Origin: Saccharopolyspora montiporae
GTDB lineage: Bacteria; Actinomycetota; Actinomycetes; Mycobacteriales; Pseudonocardiaceae
Length of the DNA: 64,000 bases
Reading direction: 5' to 3'
NCBI RefSeq assembly: GCF_015209505.1
Contig: NZ_JADEYC010000009.1
Location: 248,001-312,000, forward strand
In this document: positions 26,582 through 37,706 of the stretch, one piece after another
Numbering within the stretch: the stretch's first letter is position 1
Layout of the letters: the number at the start of each line of letters is the position of its first letter
Program-made: the position numbers and the translations under genes
The notes under the pieces: model-generated
Database searches by the model: none
What the model saw: the letters and a program-made list of their open reading frames with translations, nothing else
What the model was told of the DNA's origin: nothing

Positions 26582-28518
26582 AGGCGATCAGGCTCGCCTG
26601 GCTGGAGCTGAGCCGGTTCCGCGGTCCGCTGCGGCGGTTCGTCCCGCTGGTCCTGCTGCTGGTCCCGCTGCTGTACGGCGCGACGTACCTGTGGGCCAAC
26701 TGGGATCCGTACGGCAGGCTGGACCGGGTCCCGGTCGCGGTGGTCAACGCCGACCGGCCGGTGGACAGCCGCGGTGAGCACATCGACGCGGGCAACCAGT
26801 TCGTGCAACAGCTGCGCGCGGACGGCCTCTTCGACTGGCGGTTCGTGGACCGCGAGCGGGCCCGCGACGGGCTCCGCGAGGGCGAGTTCTACTTCACCGT
26901 CGAGGTGCCACCGGACTTCAGCGAACGGCTGGCCAGCGCCGGGGAGACCAACCCGTCGCGCGCCGTGCTGCTGCTCACCAAGAACGACGCGAACGGCTAC
27001 ATCGCCGGGATCATGGCCGACACCGTGCAGGCCCAGCTGCAGAACCAGATCAACGCGGCCGCGCACGCCAGCTACGCCCGCTCGCTGTACGGCGAACTGG
27101 ACCGCGCGCGGGAGAAGCTGCTGCTGGCGTCGCAGGCGTCCGATCAGCTCGTCCGCGGTACCGATCTGGGTGCGCAGGGCACCGAATCGCTCGCGGGCGG
27201 GCTGAACGGGATCCGCGGCGGGGTCGGCCAGGTCTCCCGCGGCGCCGATGGCGTCTCGCAGGCGACGGAGCAGCTGGACCGGCAGCTGAGCTCGGTCGCC
27301 GACTTCTCCACCGAGCAGTTGCCGGGCGCGGTCAACGCGCTGGTCAACGCGAGCAGCACGGCGGTCGGCAACCTGAGCAGGATCCAGGCCACGACCGCAG
27401 CACTCACCGCCCGCGCGGAGTCCGGGGTGGCCGCGCTGGACGACCTGCGGGCGGCGCACCCCGACCTGGCCGGCGATGGTGCGTACCGGCAGGCGCTGGA
27501 CAGCGCACGCGGCGTCGCCGATGCCGCAACCACCGCCGACCGGGACGCGCGGCAGGCGTTGAGCACCGCGCAGGAGGCGAACCAGCGAGCGCTGAGCGTG
27601 CAGAGCAGCATGGGCCCGCTGCAGGAGCGGATGCGCTCGCTGACCGCACCGGTGGATTCGCTGCGCGACGGGACGGCCGAGCTCGCCGCGGGCACCGCGG
27701 GACTGACCGGGGGGCTGGACACGCTCGCCGGCGGCAGCGGGGTCCTCGAACAGGGCGCGGGTCAGCTCAACGAGGGGGCGCGCGGCTTGCGGGGTCTGGT
27801 GAACGACACGCTGCAGCGCATCCCGCCCACGAACCCGACCGAGGTGTCCCGCGCCGCCGACGTGCTCGGCTCACCGACGCAGATCCACACCGGGAACCTG
27901 AACCCGGCGCTGGTGTACGGGCGGGGGCTGGCGCCGTTCTTCTTCGGGATCGCGCTGTGGGTGTTCGGGCTGCTCGCCTACCTGCTGCTGCGACCGGTGA
28001 ACACGCGCGCACTGGCTCAGCGGATCGCGGCGCCCACGATCGCGCTCGCCGGCTTCCTGCCCGCCGCCGCGTTGGGCGTGGCGGGCGGACTCGTGCTGTA
28101 CGGCGTCGTCGACCTCGGCCTGGGGCTGGCCCCGCTGCATCCCGGGTGGACGATCGGCCTGGTCAGCCTGGCCTCGATGGCGTTCACCGCCGTCGACCAG
28201 CTGCTGCGCAGCGCGTTCGGCGCGATCGGCGGACTGGTGTCCCTGGTGCTGCTGATCGTGCAGCTCACCGCGTCCGGCGGCCTGTACCCGATGGAGACCA
28301 CCCCGGTGCCGTTCCAGGCGGTGCACCCCTACCTGCCGATGAGCTACCTGGTGGACGGCCTCCGGGTGACGATCTCCGGCGGCGAGGTCGCTCATCTGGT
28401 GCGCGACCTGCTGGTGCTGGGCGGCGTCCTGGTGGGCGCACTGGTGCTCACCTCGCTGGTGGTCATGCGGCTGCGCACCTGGACCACGAGCCGCCTGCAC
28501 CCGCAGGTCGACCTCTAG
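26578..28518 (+). CDS. YhgE/Pip-domain ABC-2-type membrane protein
   Basis: The 646-residue protein has one N-terminal helix (about 20-42), a large extracytoplasmic region (about 45-450) and five C-terminal helices, the layout of YhgE/Pip (phage infection protein) and ABC-2 permeases. The external region starts with the YhgE block VPVAVVNADRPVDSRG and contains heptad-like stretches (ELDRAREKLLLASQASDQL, GLTGGLDTLAGGSGVLEQGA) typical of the family's coiled-coil part. Such proteins secrete substrates; in Gram-positives the family includes EsaA of type VII secretion. GTG 26578 overlaps the ATPase gene stop. Confidence 0.88.
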   Translation: MKAIRLAWLELSRFRGPLRRFVPLVLLLVPLLYGATYLWANWDPYGRLDRVPVAVVNADRPVDSRGEHIDAGNQFVQQLRADGLFDWRFVDRERARDGLREGEFYFTVEVPPDFSERLASAGETNPSRAVLLLTKNDANGYIAGIMADTVQAQLQNQINAAAHASYARSLYGELDRAREKLLLASQASDQLVRGTDLGAQGTESLAGGLNGIRGGVGQVSRGADGVSQATEQLDRQLSSVADFSTEQLPGAVNALVNASSTAVGNLSRIQATTAALTARAESGVAALDDLRAAHPDLAGDGAYRQALDSARGVADAATTADRDARQALSTAQEANQRALSVQSSMGPLQERMRSLTAPVDSLRDGTAELAAGTAGLTGGLDTLAGGSGVLEQGAGQLNEGARGLRGLVNDTLQRIPPTNPTEVSRAADVLGSPTQIHTGNLNPALVYGRGLAPFFFGIALWVFGLLAYLLLRPVNTRALAQRIAAPTIALAGFLPAAALGVAGGLVLYGVVDLGLGLAPLHPGWTIGLVSLASMAFTAVDQLLRSAFGAIGGLVSLVLLIVQLTASGGLYPMETTPVPFQAVHPYLPMSYLVDGLRVTISGGEVAHLVRDLLVLGGVLVGALVLTSLVVMRLRTWTTSRLHPQVDL

Positions 28519-28540
28519 GGCCCGTGCCGGCGGCGCCGGG

Positions 28541-28846
28541 TCACTCCGGCTTGGACTCCAAGACGACCTCGAACTCCAGCAGGCTGGCACCGGTGGCGAC
28601 CGGTTTCTTGCCCTCGTTGGCGTGCGCTTCCTTGGCCGGGCCGGACGCCCACTCCTGGAACGCCTCCTCGGACTCCCACCTGGTGACCACGAAGTAGCGG
28701 TCCTCACCCGAGGTCGGCCGGAGCAGCTCGAAGCCGAGGAATCCGCGCGCCCCGTCGACCGATCCGTGCCGGTCGGCGAAGCGGTCCTCCAGCTCCGGGC
28801 CGGACCCTTCCGGAACCTCGATCGCATTGATCTTCACAACAGCCAT
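28541..28846 (-). CDS. mhuD: Haem-degrading monooxygenase MhuD
   Basis: MhuD opens haem to mycobilin and releases iron. The 101-residue ABM-fold protein has Asn7, Trp66 and His75 at exactly the positions known as functional in M. tuberculosis MhuD (Rv3592), with motifs VKINAIEVPEG and EEAFQEWASGPAKEAH. Family members form dimers with a ruffled haem. It lies 52 bp after the EEP gene on the same strand, and converges on the YhgE gene. No iron box is visible directly upstream. Confidence 0.93.
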   Translation of the reverse strand: MAVVKINAIEVPEGSGPELEDRFADRHGSVDGARGFLGFELLRPTSGEDRYFVVTRWESEEAFQEWASGPAKEAHANEGKKPVATGASLLEFEVVLESKPE

Positions 28847-28898
28847 GCCTCCACCCTACGAGCACGGCGACGCGGAACCGCCAGCGGCACAACGCAGC

Positions 28899-29900
28899 TC
28901 ACAGGTGCAGATCGGCGAAGACCGCGCGATGATCGGTACCGGCCACGTCGAAGACCTCGTAGCCGCCGACGCCGATGCCGTCGCTGGCCAGCACGTGATC
29001 AATGGTCACCGGCGGCGGCAGCCAGTCACCGCGCGCGGGCCAGGTCGGCGCGAGTCCGCGGCCGGTGGCCGCACCCGCGTCCGCGTAGCCGCGCCCGACG
29101 AGCTCCTTGAGCTCGGTGTGGTCGAGCGTCGCGTTGAAATCACCGGCGAGCACCCGGGGAACGGCGTCCCCGCGCGGCGGTTCCGGCAGGGCGGCCATGT
29201 CCCGCTCCCAGTCCGCGGCGGTGTCCGGGCCCACGGGGTAGTACGGGTGCACGGCCACCACGTCGACCTGCCGGCCCCCGGGCAGCGACACCCGCGCCGA
29301 GGGCTGGCTGAGCGTGCTGTCCGGCACGAGGTCCAGTTCGCGCAGCGGATAGCGGGAGGCGAGCCCGGAGCCGCTGCCGTCCGGTCCCGGGTCGAACACC
29401 CGGTGCGTGAGCAGCTCCCCCAGCCCGGCGCCGTCCAGTTCGGACACCATCTCCGGGGTGAGCTCCTGCAGGCTGAGCACGTCGACGCGGTGCTCGCGGA
29501 CCAGATCCACCACCTGCCGGGCGTCGGCGCGGCCGAGGTAGGCGTTCAGCGACAGCACGCGGAGCTGCTGCTGCCCGGTGGGTTCGGGTTCGGCGGGCAC
29601 CGCGCGCTGGCCCACGACCACGCCGAGGAAGGCGACCAGCGCCGCGACCACGAGCGCGGTCAGCCAGCGGCGCAGCACCAGAGCGAGGAGGGCGAGCACC
29701 GCCCCCGCGACCAGGGCGTAGGGGGTGAGCGCGGTGAGCGCGATCAGGTAGCGGCCGCGGTCCGCTCCGGCGGTCGGCAACGCGATCCAGCCGAGCAGGC
29801 CCAGCGCGGCCAGCACCAGCAGCGCCGTGGTCACCCGTCCGCCCGGCTTGCCCTGTGGTGGCTGCTCCTGCTCGGGCTCGGCGAGCACGGCCTGATCCAT
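28899..29900 (-). CDS. Membrane-anchored endonuclease/exonuclease/phosphatase family protein
   Basis: The 333-residue protein has three N-terminal membrane helices (about 24-42, 50-70, 75-97) followed by an EEP (DNase I-like) domain with LRVLSLNAYLGRA, the catalytic Glu in VLSLQELTPEM, HPYYPVG, AGDFNATLDHTEL and the C-terminal TDHRAVFADL. The catalytic domain is predicted to be extracytoplasmic. Substrates could be phosphodiesters in DNA, lipids or inositol phosphates. ATG 29900 has GGGAG 5-6 nt upstream. It may be cotranscribed with mhuD. Confidence 0.87.
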   Translation of the reverse strand: MDQAVLAEPEQEQPPQGKPGGRVTTALLVLAALGLLGWIALPTAGADRGRYLIALTALTPYALVAGAVLALLALVLRRWLTALVVAALVAFLGVVVGQRAVPAEPEPTGQQQLRVLSLNAYLGRADARQVVDLVREHRVDVLSLQELTPEMVSELDGAGLGELLTHRVFDPGPDGSGSGLASRYPLRELDLVPDSTLSQPSARVSLPGGRQVDVVAVHPYYPVGPDTAADWERDMAALPEPPRGDAVPRVLAGDFNATLDHTELKELVGRGYADAGAATGRGLAPTWPARGDWLPPPVTIDHVLASDGIGVGGYEVFDVAGTDHRAVFADLHL

Positions 29901-30181
29901 CGCGACTCCCACCGGTCGGTTCCGCTGCAAGCTTGCCAGTGCCGGCCGCTCGCATGCCGCACGTGCCCGCCCCGGCACCCGCTCCGGTCAATTCGGACCG
30001 ATAGTACTACCAGGACTTTTCGTCAAGAGTTGGCGGAGCAACCATGGTCAACATCACACCCGGACGGGGGGTTGCTGCCGATTCCGCTGGAATCATGGGA
30101 CCGAGCGGGATGTCCCGCACCGCCGACCGCGACCACCGAGCCCCGCGCTGACCCGGGGCCGCACGACCGACGGAGCCGCAG

Positions 30182-30907
30182 ATGGACCTGCCCGCACTGG
30201 CCTCCACCCAGGCCGAACCCACCGGATTCGCCGGATGGGTGGTCGACGTGATGGAAACCCTGGGCGGCCCGGGCGCCGGACTGATCATCGCGTTCGAGAA
30301 CGTCTTCCCCCCGCTGCCGTCCGAGCTGATCCTCCCGCTGGCCGGCTTCACCGCGAGCCAGGGCGGGATGAGCGTGCTCGGCGCGATCCTGTGGACCACG
30401 CTCGGCTCGCTGCTCGGCGCGCTGGCGCTGTATTGGATGGGTGCGGCGCTCGGGCGGGAGCGCACCAGAGCGATCGCGCTGCGCATGCCGCTGGTCAAGC
30501 TCTCCGATGTGGACAAGACCGAAGCGTGGTTCGAACGGCACGGCGTCAAAGCGGTGTTCTTCGGCCGGATGATCCCGATGTTCCGCAGCTTCATCTCGCT
30601 GCCCGCCGGGGTGGAGCGGATGCGGATGGGCACGTTCATCCTGTTCACCACGCTGGGCAGTCTCATCTGGAACAGCGTGTTCGTGCTGGCCGGCTACCTG
30701 CTCGGACGGAACTGGTACGTGGTCGAGGAGTACGCCGGTTACCTCTCCCGAGGGGTGCTGATCGCCGCGGTCGCCGCGGTCGCCGCGTTCGTACTGGTGC
30801 GGATCCGGCGCAACCGCCGCGAACAGCAGCTCGCCGAGGCGCCCACCGTCCAGCTGGAGCACGTCCGCACCGAAGCGCCGACCGAGGAGATCCGCCGGCT
30901 GCGCTGA
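30182..30907 (+). CDS. DedA family membrane protein
   Basis: The 241-residue protein has the DedA/SNARE-associated motif ENVFPPLPSELILPLAGF and the amphipathic re-entrant region with FFGRMIPMFRSFISLPAG, including the Gly-Arg-x-x-P core, and about five hydrophobic segments. DedA proteins are lipid scramblases or undecaprenyl-phosphate flippases. A long charged tail follows the last helix. It is divergent from the EEP gene and ends at a shared hairpin with clpC. Confidence 0.92.
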   Translation: MDLPALASTQAEPTGFAGWVVDVMETLGGPGAGLIIAFENVFPPLPSELILPLAGFTASQGGMSVLGAILWTTLGSLLGALALYWMGAALGRERTRAIALRMPLVKLSDVDKTEAWFERHGVKAVFFGRMIPMFRSFISLPAGVERMRMGTFILFTTLGSLIWNSVFVLAGYLLGRNWYVVEEYAGYLSRGVLIAAVAAVAAFVLVRIRRNRREQQLAEAPTVQLEHVRTEAPTEEIRRLR

Positions 30908-30930
30908 CCGCCCGGGCACCCCAACGTGCA

Positions 30931-30966
30931 GCGGCCCCCGCACCGAACGTCCGGTGCGGGGGCCGC
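30931..30966. terminator. Bidirectional terminator between dedA and clpC
   Basis: Perfect 15-bp arms, GCGGCCCCCGCACCG (30931-30945) and CGGTGCGGGGGCCGC (30952-30966), with a 6-nt loop lie 21 bp beyond clpC and 23 bp beyond dedA. Confidence 0.85.
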
Positions 30967-30987
30967 TTGCTCAGCTCGGGCCGGAGG

Positions 30988-33534
<2,547 letters not shown>

Positions 33535-33709
33535 TCGCACTCCCTGACTGCTGCGCCGGCGGTCTGATTCCGGGACACGGCATTCTCGCTCTTCGCCGAT
33601 GCCCACGACGGGTTCAGCACTCTCGTGGACCACTGTAGTAGTCCCCGCCCGGTCGCGGTCCGTGCCCGCTCGCGGACTGCTGCTCTCATTCTTCTACGAC
33701 ACCAGGCCC

Positions 33710-33735
33710 AACGAGCCGCTGGCCTGCGACATTCC
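33710..33735 (-). promoter_or_regulatory. SigR/SigH-type promoter for clpC
   Basis: On the minus strand GGAAT (33735-33731) and GTT (33712-33710) are separated by exactly 18 bp, the actinobacterial thiol-oxidative-stress consensus. Transcription would start about 170 nt before clpC. clpC is a reported SigR target in Streptomyces. Confidence 0.55.
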
Positions 33736-33763
33736 GACGCGCCCCCCGACCGGGCCGAGTGTC

Positions 33764-33777
33764 CGCCGAGCGCGAAC
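33764..33777. promoter_or_regulatory. Candidate ClgR operator upstream of clpC
   Basis: CGC-CGAGC-GCGAAC (plus strand) reads GTTCGC-N5-GCG on the clpC strand and fits the ClgR consensus CGC-N5-GCG with flanking AAC. It lies 28 bp upstream of the SigR -35 element. ClgR activates clp genes in Streptomyces and Corynebacterium. Confidence 0.42.
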
Positions 33778-33837
33778 ACCACCGCCCGCTCCGGGAACCG
33801 CACCCGGCCCCGCGCACGACGCGACCGGGGCGCGCCG

Positions 33838-34677
33838 CTACGCGGAGCGGACCCGCCGACCGCCGATCGGTACCACCATGGGGCTACCCGCCACCGGGTC
33901 GGCAATCACCTTGGCATCGAGCTCGAACACGTCGGACAGCAGCTGCTCGGTGAGCACCTCGGCGGGCTCGCCCGACGCGACGATCTCCCCGTCCTTCATG
34001 GTGACCAGCCGGTCCGCGTAGCGCGCCGCCAGGTTGAGGTCGTGCAGCACCATCACCACCGTGCGGCCGCTCTGCTCGTGCAGCCTGCCCACCAGCTCCA
34101 GCACGTCCACCTGGTGGGACAGGTCCAGGTAGGTGGTCGGTTCGTCGAGCAGCAGCACATCGGTGCCCTGGGCCAGCGCCATGGACAGCCAAGCCCGCTG
34201 CCGCTGCCCCCCGGAGAGCTCCTCCAGGTTGCGGTCGGCCAGCTCGGCGATCCCGGTCCAGGCCAGCGCCTCGGCCACCGCACTCTCGTCGTCCGAGGAC
34301 CACTGCCGGTACCAGGACTGGTGCGGATGCCTGCCCCGAGCGACCAGATCGGCCACGGTGAGCCCGTCCGGGGCCACCGGCGTCTGCGGCAGCACGCCCA
34401 GGACCTTGGCGACCTCCTTGGCGGGCATCTTGTGGATCTGCTTGCCGTCCAGCAGCACGGTGCCGGACCGCGGCGGCAGCAGCCTGCCCAGGGCCCGCAG
34501 CAGCGTGGACTTGCCGCAGCCGTTCGGGCCGATCACCGCGGTGATCGAACCGTCCACCACGTCGATGTCCAACCCCTCGGACACGACCCGGTCGCCGTAG
34601 GCGAGCTCCAGGCCCCGGGCGTGCAGCCGCTGCGCCGGGGACGCGGCGCCGTCGTTCGCGGACGCGAGCGATGTCAT
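33838..34677 (-). CDS. Iron-siderophore ABC transporter ATP-binding protein (FepC/FecE type)
   Basis: The 279-residue ATPase has intact Walker A GPNGCGKSTLLRAL, Q-loop LPQTPVAP, signature LSGGQRQRAWLSMAL, Walker B VLLLDEPTTYLDL and H-loop VMVLHDLNLAA, the typical FepC pattern. It energises import of ferric siderophore through the two FecCD permeases upstream. Start ATG 34677 follows GGGAGG by a short spacer. It is the last gene of the iron-regulated operon; clpC lies 303 bp downstream with its own promoter. Confidence 0.93.
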   Translation of the reverse strand: MTSLASANDGAASPAQRLHARGLELAYGDRVVSEGLDIDVVDGSITAVIGPNGCGKSTLLRALGRLLPPRSGTVLLDGKQIHKMPAKEVAKVLGVLPQTPVAPDGLTVADLVARGRHPHQSWYRQWSSDDESAVAEALAWTGIAELADRNLEELSGGQRQRAWLSMALAQGTDVLLLDEPTTYLDLSHQVDVLELVGRLHEQSGRTVVMVLHDLNLAARYADRLVTMKDGEIVASGEPAEVLTEQLLSDVFELDAKVIADPVAGSPMVVPIGGRRVRSA

Positions 34678-34741
34678 GCGACCTCCCATCGTGGCACCGG
34701 CCTGCGGTGCGCGAAGCGCCGTGCGTCGGCGCGCCCGCCCG

Positions 34742-35839
34742 TCACGCCGCCGTCTCCCGGTAGCGGCGCACGAGCAGGTAGATCAGGTACGGCGCGCCGA
34801 GCACCGCGGTGACGATGCCCACCGGCATCTCGAAACCACCGAACGCGGTCCGGGACAGCACGTCGGCACCCACCACGAGCGCGGCGCCCATCGCCATCGA
34901 GCCCACCAGCGGCGGGCGCGGACCCCCGGCCAGGCGCAGCGCGATCTGCGGGGTGGCCAGCGCGACGAACTGGACCGGACCGGCCGCGGCCGTGGCCACC
35001 GAGGCCAGCACCACCGCGGCGAACAGCAGCACCGCGCGGGACAGCTCGGTGCGCACGCCCAGCCCGCGCGTGGTGTCGTCGTCGAACTGCAGCGCCCCCA
35101 GGGTGTGCGCACCGACCAGCGCCACCGGGATCAGCACGGCCAGCCCGATCAGCACCGGCAGCACGTGCTCCCAGCCGCGGGCGTTGAGGCTGCCCGCCAG
35201 CCACACCATCGCCCGGCCGGCGTCGTTGACGTCGCCCACGGTGAGCAGCCAGTAGGTGGCGTTGCCCGCCAGCGCGCTCACCCCGACGCCGATCAGCACC
35301 AGGCGGTAGGAATCCACTCCGGCGCGGCGGTAGGCCAGCCCGTAGACGGCCACGCCGGCGAGCAGCCCGCCGGCCAGCGCCACCGCGGACAGCCCGAAGT
35401 TGGCCAGGACGCCGGCCACCGAACCCGCGGTACCGCTGAACACGATCACCGCCGTGGCCGCGGTGCCCGCGCCCCAGGTGATGCCCAACATGTCCGGGCT
35501 GGCCAGCGGGTTGCGCGCCAACGCCTGCATGATCGCGCCGGAGAGCCCCAGTGCGGCGCCGACCAGCAGCGCGGTCAGCGCGCGCGGCATCCGCAGTTCC
35601 CAGATGATCACCTGCTCGACCCGGTTACCACCGCCGAACAGCGCGCTGAGCACCTCGCCCGGCCCCAGCCGGTACTCGCCCAGGCCCACGTTGAGCACCA
35701 GCAGGACCAGCGCGGCCAGCAGGGCGCCGAGCACCGCCAGCAGCGGCCGCTTGCGCAGCACCCCGGAAACCGGACCGACGCGCAGCGGCGCACGGCCGGG
35801 CACGGGTGCCTCGCGGGTCGCGGTGGCGCGGGGGCTCAC
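34742..35839 (-). CDS. FecCD-family siderophore ABC transporter permease (second)
   Basis: The 365-residue permease has about nine or ten helices and FecCD marks: LRMPRALTALLVGAALGLSG, LARNPLASPDMLGITWGAG, VGPVQFVALATPQIALRLAG-like loop in degraded form, and the cytoplasmic coupling region. GTG 35839 overlaps the preceding permease stop (GTGA), so the two are coupled and form a heterodimeric channel. In the QIALRLAG loop the usual GLIVPHxxR motif is altered to ALATPQIALR. Confidence 0.92.
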   Translation of the reverse strand: MSPRATATREAPVPGRAPLRVGPVSGVLRKRPLLAVLGALLAALVLLVLNVGLGEYRLGPGEVLSALFGGGNRVEQVIIWELRMPRALTALLVGAALGLSGAIMQALARNPLASPDMLGITWGAGTAATAVIVFSGTAGSVAGVLANFGLSAVALAGGLLAGVAVYGLAYRRAGVDSYRLVLIGVGVSALAGNATYWLLTVGDVNDAGRAMVWLAGSLNARGWEHVLPVLIGLAVLIPVALVGAHTLGALQFDDDTTRGLGVRTELSRAVLLFAAVVLASVATAAAGPVQFVALATPQIALRLAGGPRPPLVGSMAMGAALVVGADVLSRTAFGGFEMPVGIVTAVLGAPYLIYLLVRRYRETAA

Positions 35840-36921
35840 AGCCGCGCCAACTTCCGGCGCCGCACCAGCGCGATGAAGAACGGGGCGCCGACCATCGCCA
35901 GCATCACCCCGACCTGGACCTCGGACGGGCGGGCCACCATCCGTCCCAGCACGTCGGCCAACAGCACCAGCGAAGCTCCCATCAGACCGGCGAACGGCAG
36001 CAGCCACCGATAATCGGCACCGGTGAAGTACCGGGCCACGTGCGGCACGATCAGCCCGACGAACCCGATCGGCCCGCAGATGGCGACCACCCCGCCGACC
36101 AGCACCGCGATCGCCGCGATGCCGATGCGCCGGGAGCGCTGCACGTTGTGCCCCAGCGAACGGGCCACGTCATCGCCCAAAGCCAGCGCGTTGAGGCTGA
36201 ACGCGCTGGCCAGGCACAGCACCACGCCGGCCAGCAGGAACGGCAACACCTGCCCGATGACGCCGGGGTCGTCGACGGCGATCGAACCGACCTGCCAGAA
36301 GCGGTACATGTCCCGGGTCTGCTGATCGACGAGCGTCAGCCCGGACGTGATCGCCTGCAGCAGGTGGCTGATCGCCATCCCGGCCAGCGCCAGCGTCACG
36401 GGAGTCGGGCCGCCCTTGCCCAGCGAGCCGATCGCGAACACGGCCAGCACGCCGAGCAGCGCGCCGCCGAAGCCGAACCAGATGAAGCCGTACAGGCTGG
36501 TGATGCCGAAGGTGTAGACGGACAGCACGACGGCCAGCGCCGCGCCGTGCGTGATACCGAGGATGCCCGGATCGGCGATCGGATTGCGCGTGTGCCCCTG
36601 GATCAGCGCGCCGGCCAGGCCGAGGCAGACGCCGGCCAGCACGCCGACGACCGTGCGCGGCAGGCGCAGTTCCTGCACGATCCGGTGGTTCTCCGCGTCG
36701 CCCGGGGCGAACACCCCGGCCCACACGTCGTGCAGCGGAATGGTCTTCGCGCCCACCACCACGCTGAGCACGCAGGCGGCGAGCAGCACCCCCACCAGAA
36801 CCGCGAGACCGATCAACCGGGTCCGCCGCCGATCGCGCAGGCGCCGGGCGCCGGCCGCGGCCGCTTCGCTCGCCGGCGCGACGGACGCCCGCGCGCTACC
36901 GGCGGTCGCACTGCCGCTCAT
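35836..36921 (-). CDS. FecCD-family siderophore ABC transporter permease (first)
   Basis: The 361-residue permease has LRLPRTVVGVLAGVCLGLAG, HTRNPIADPGILGITHGAAL and the canonical ATPase-coupling loop GFVGLIVPHVARYFTGADYR. About nine or ten helices follow an Ala-rich cytoplasmic N-terminus. ATG 36921 has GGGGAG 4-5 nt upstream. It heads a three-gene operon (two permeases and ATPase) that has no substrate-binding lipoprotein gene in this window, so the binding protein must be encoded elsewhere. Confidence 0.93.
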   Translation of the reverse strand: MSGSATAGSARASVAPASEAAAAGARRLRDRRRTRLIGLAVLVGVLLAACVLSVVVGAKTIPLHDVWAGVFAPGDAENHRIVQELRLPRTVVGVLAGVCLGLAGALIQGHTRNPIADPGILGITHGAALAVVLSVYTFGITSLYGFIWFGFGGALLGVLAVFAIGSLGKGGPTPVTLALAGMAISHLLQAITSGLTLVDQQTRDMYRFWQVGSIAVDDPGVIGQVLPFLLAGVVLCLASAFSLNALALGDDVARSLGHNVQRSRRIGIAAIAVLVGGVVAICGPIGFVGLIVPHVARYFTGADYRWLLPFAGLMGASLVLLADVLGRMVARPSEVQVGVMLAMVGAPFFIALVRRRKLARL

Positions 36922-36949
36922 GCCACTCCCCAACCGTTGCGTGTCCCGC

Positions 36950-36968
36950 TTAGGTTAGGCCCACCTAA
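36950..36968. promoter_or_regulatory. IdeR/DmdR1 iron box
   Basis: TTAGGTTAGGCCCACCTAA matches 17 of 19 positions of the actinobacterial iron-box consensus and lies 28 bp before the first permease start, where a bound Fe(II)-IdeR/DmdR1 would block transcription when iron is plentiful. Confidence 0.85.
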
Positions 36969-37024
36969 CAGCTGCGGTACAGCCACCCCCGCGGGTGGCC
37001 GGCGGGTGCGCGCGGAGACGGAAA

Positions 37025-37059
37025 CGGGCCCGGGGATCCGCAGTGGATCCCCGGGCCCG
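37025..37059. terminator. Hairpin terminator downstream of lsr2
   Basis: Perfect 15-bp arms CGGGCCCGGGGATCC (37025-37039) and GGATCCCCGGGCCCG (37045-37059) with a 5-nt loop lie about 100 bp after the lsr2 stop, insulating the iron operon promoter. Confidence 0.75.
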
Positions 37060-37161
37060 CGCAACGATCGGACCGGGAGGTCGGGCGCATTTCCTCAGCG
37101 GCGGTGGCCGCTCGCACGGAGCGCGCACCACCCGGCAAGCTCGTGCACAACGGTCTCCGGA

Positions 37162-37521
37162 TCAGTTGGCCTGGTGGTACTGCTCCACGATGTCGGCCGG
37201 GATGCGCCCCCGGTCGGAAACCTTCAGCCCGCGTTTGCGGGCCCATTCCCGGATGGCCTGGTTCTGCTCGCGGTCCGCGCTCGTCGAACCCCCGCCGGAC
37301 GCGGCCGCCCGGTTCGAACTCGGCCGCGGACCCGGCTTCTTGCGCCCGCCCGCGCGGCGCGCGCTGGAAACGAAATTCGCCAGCGCGTCCCGCAGCTCAC
37401 CGGCGTTGTCCGCGGAGAGGTCGATCTGGTACGAGACACCGTCCAACCCGAACTCGACGGTTTCGTCCGCCTGACCGCCGTCCAGATCGTCGACCAGAGT
37501 GACAGTGACCTTCTGCGCCAT
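37162..37521 (-). CDS. lsr2: Nucleoid-associated protein Lsr2
   Basis: Lsr2 is the actinobacterial H-NS analogue that bridges DNA and silences A/T-rich and horizontally acquired genes. The 119-residue protein has the N-terminal dimerisation domain ([33 protein letters not shown]), a Lys/Arg/Ser linker, and the C-terminal AT-hook-like domain [20 protein letters not shown] with the minor-groove Arg-Gly-Arg. GGGAGG lies 8 nt before ATG 37521. It sits between the iron operon and lysS; in M. tuberculosis it follows clpC1 directly. Confidence 0.97.
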   Translation of the reverse strand: MAQKVTVTLVDDLDGGQADETVEFGLDGVSYQIDLSADNAGELRDALANFVSSARRAGGRKKPGPRPSSNRAAASGGGSTSADREQNQAIREWARKRGLKVSDRGRIPADIVEQYHQAN

Positions 37522-37706
37522 CTTCGAATCCTCCCGGGGCAATTGTGTGCAATGGCGGGGCAGCGACGATCTCCCGGGAGTCCGACTCCCACCGGAGCAT
37601 GTCATTGACCGTCACCTGAAACATTCTTCGATCAGGTTAGCGCAGCCACTTCCGCAATGCACTCATCCGGCGCGCCGGAATTCGAGTTCCCGGCGGCCTG
37701 ATCGGG

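Larger units (their letters stand above)
33535..33837. other. clpC leader and promoter region
   Basis: These 303 bp separate clpC from the co-oriented ABC ATPase gene upstream. They contain matches to a SigR-type promoter and a ClgR operator. The predicted leader would be about 170 nt. No small ORF with convincing signals was seen. Confidence 0.6.
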
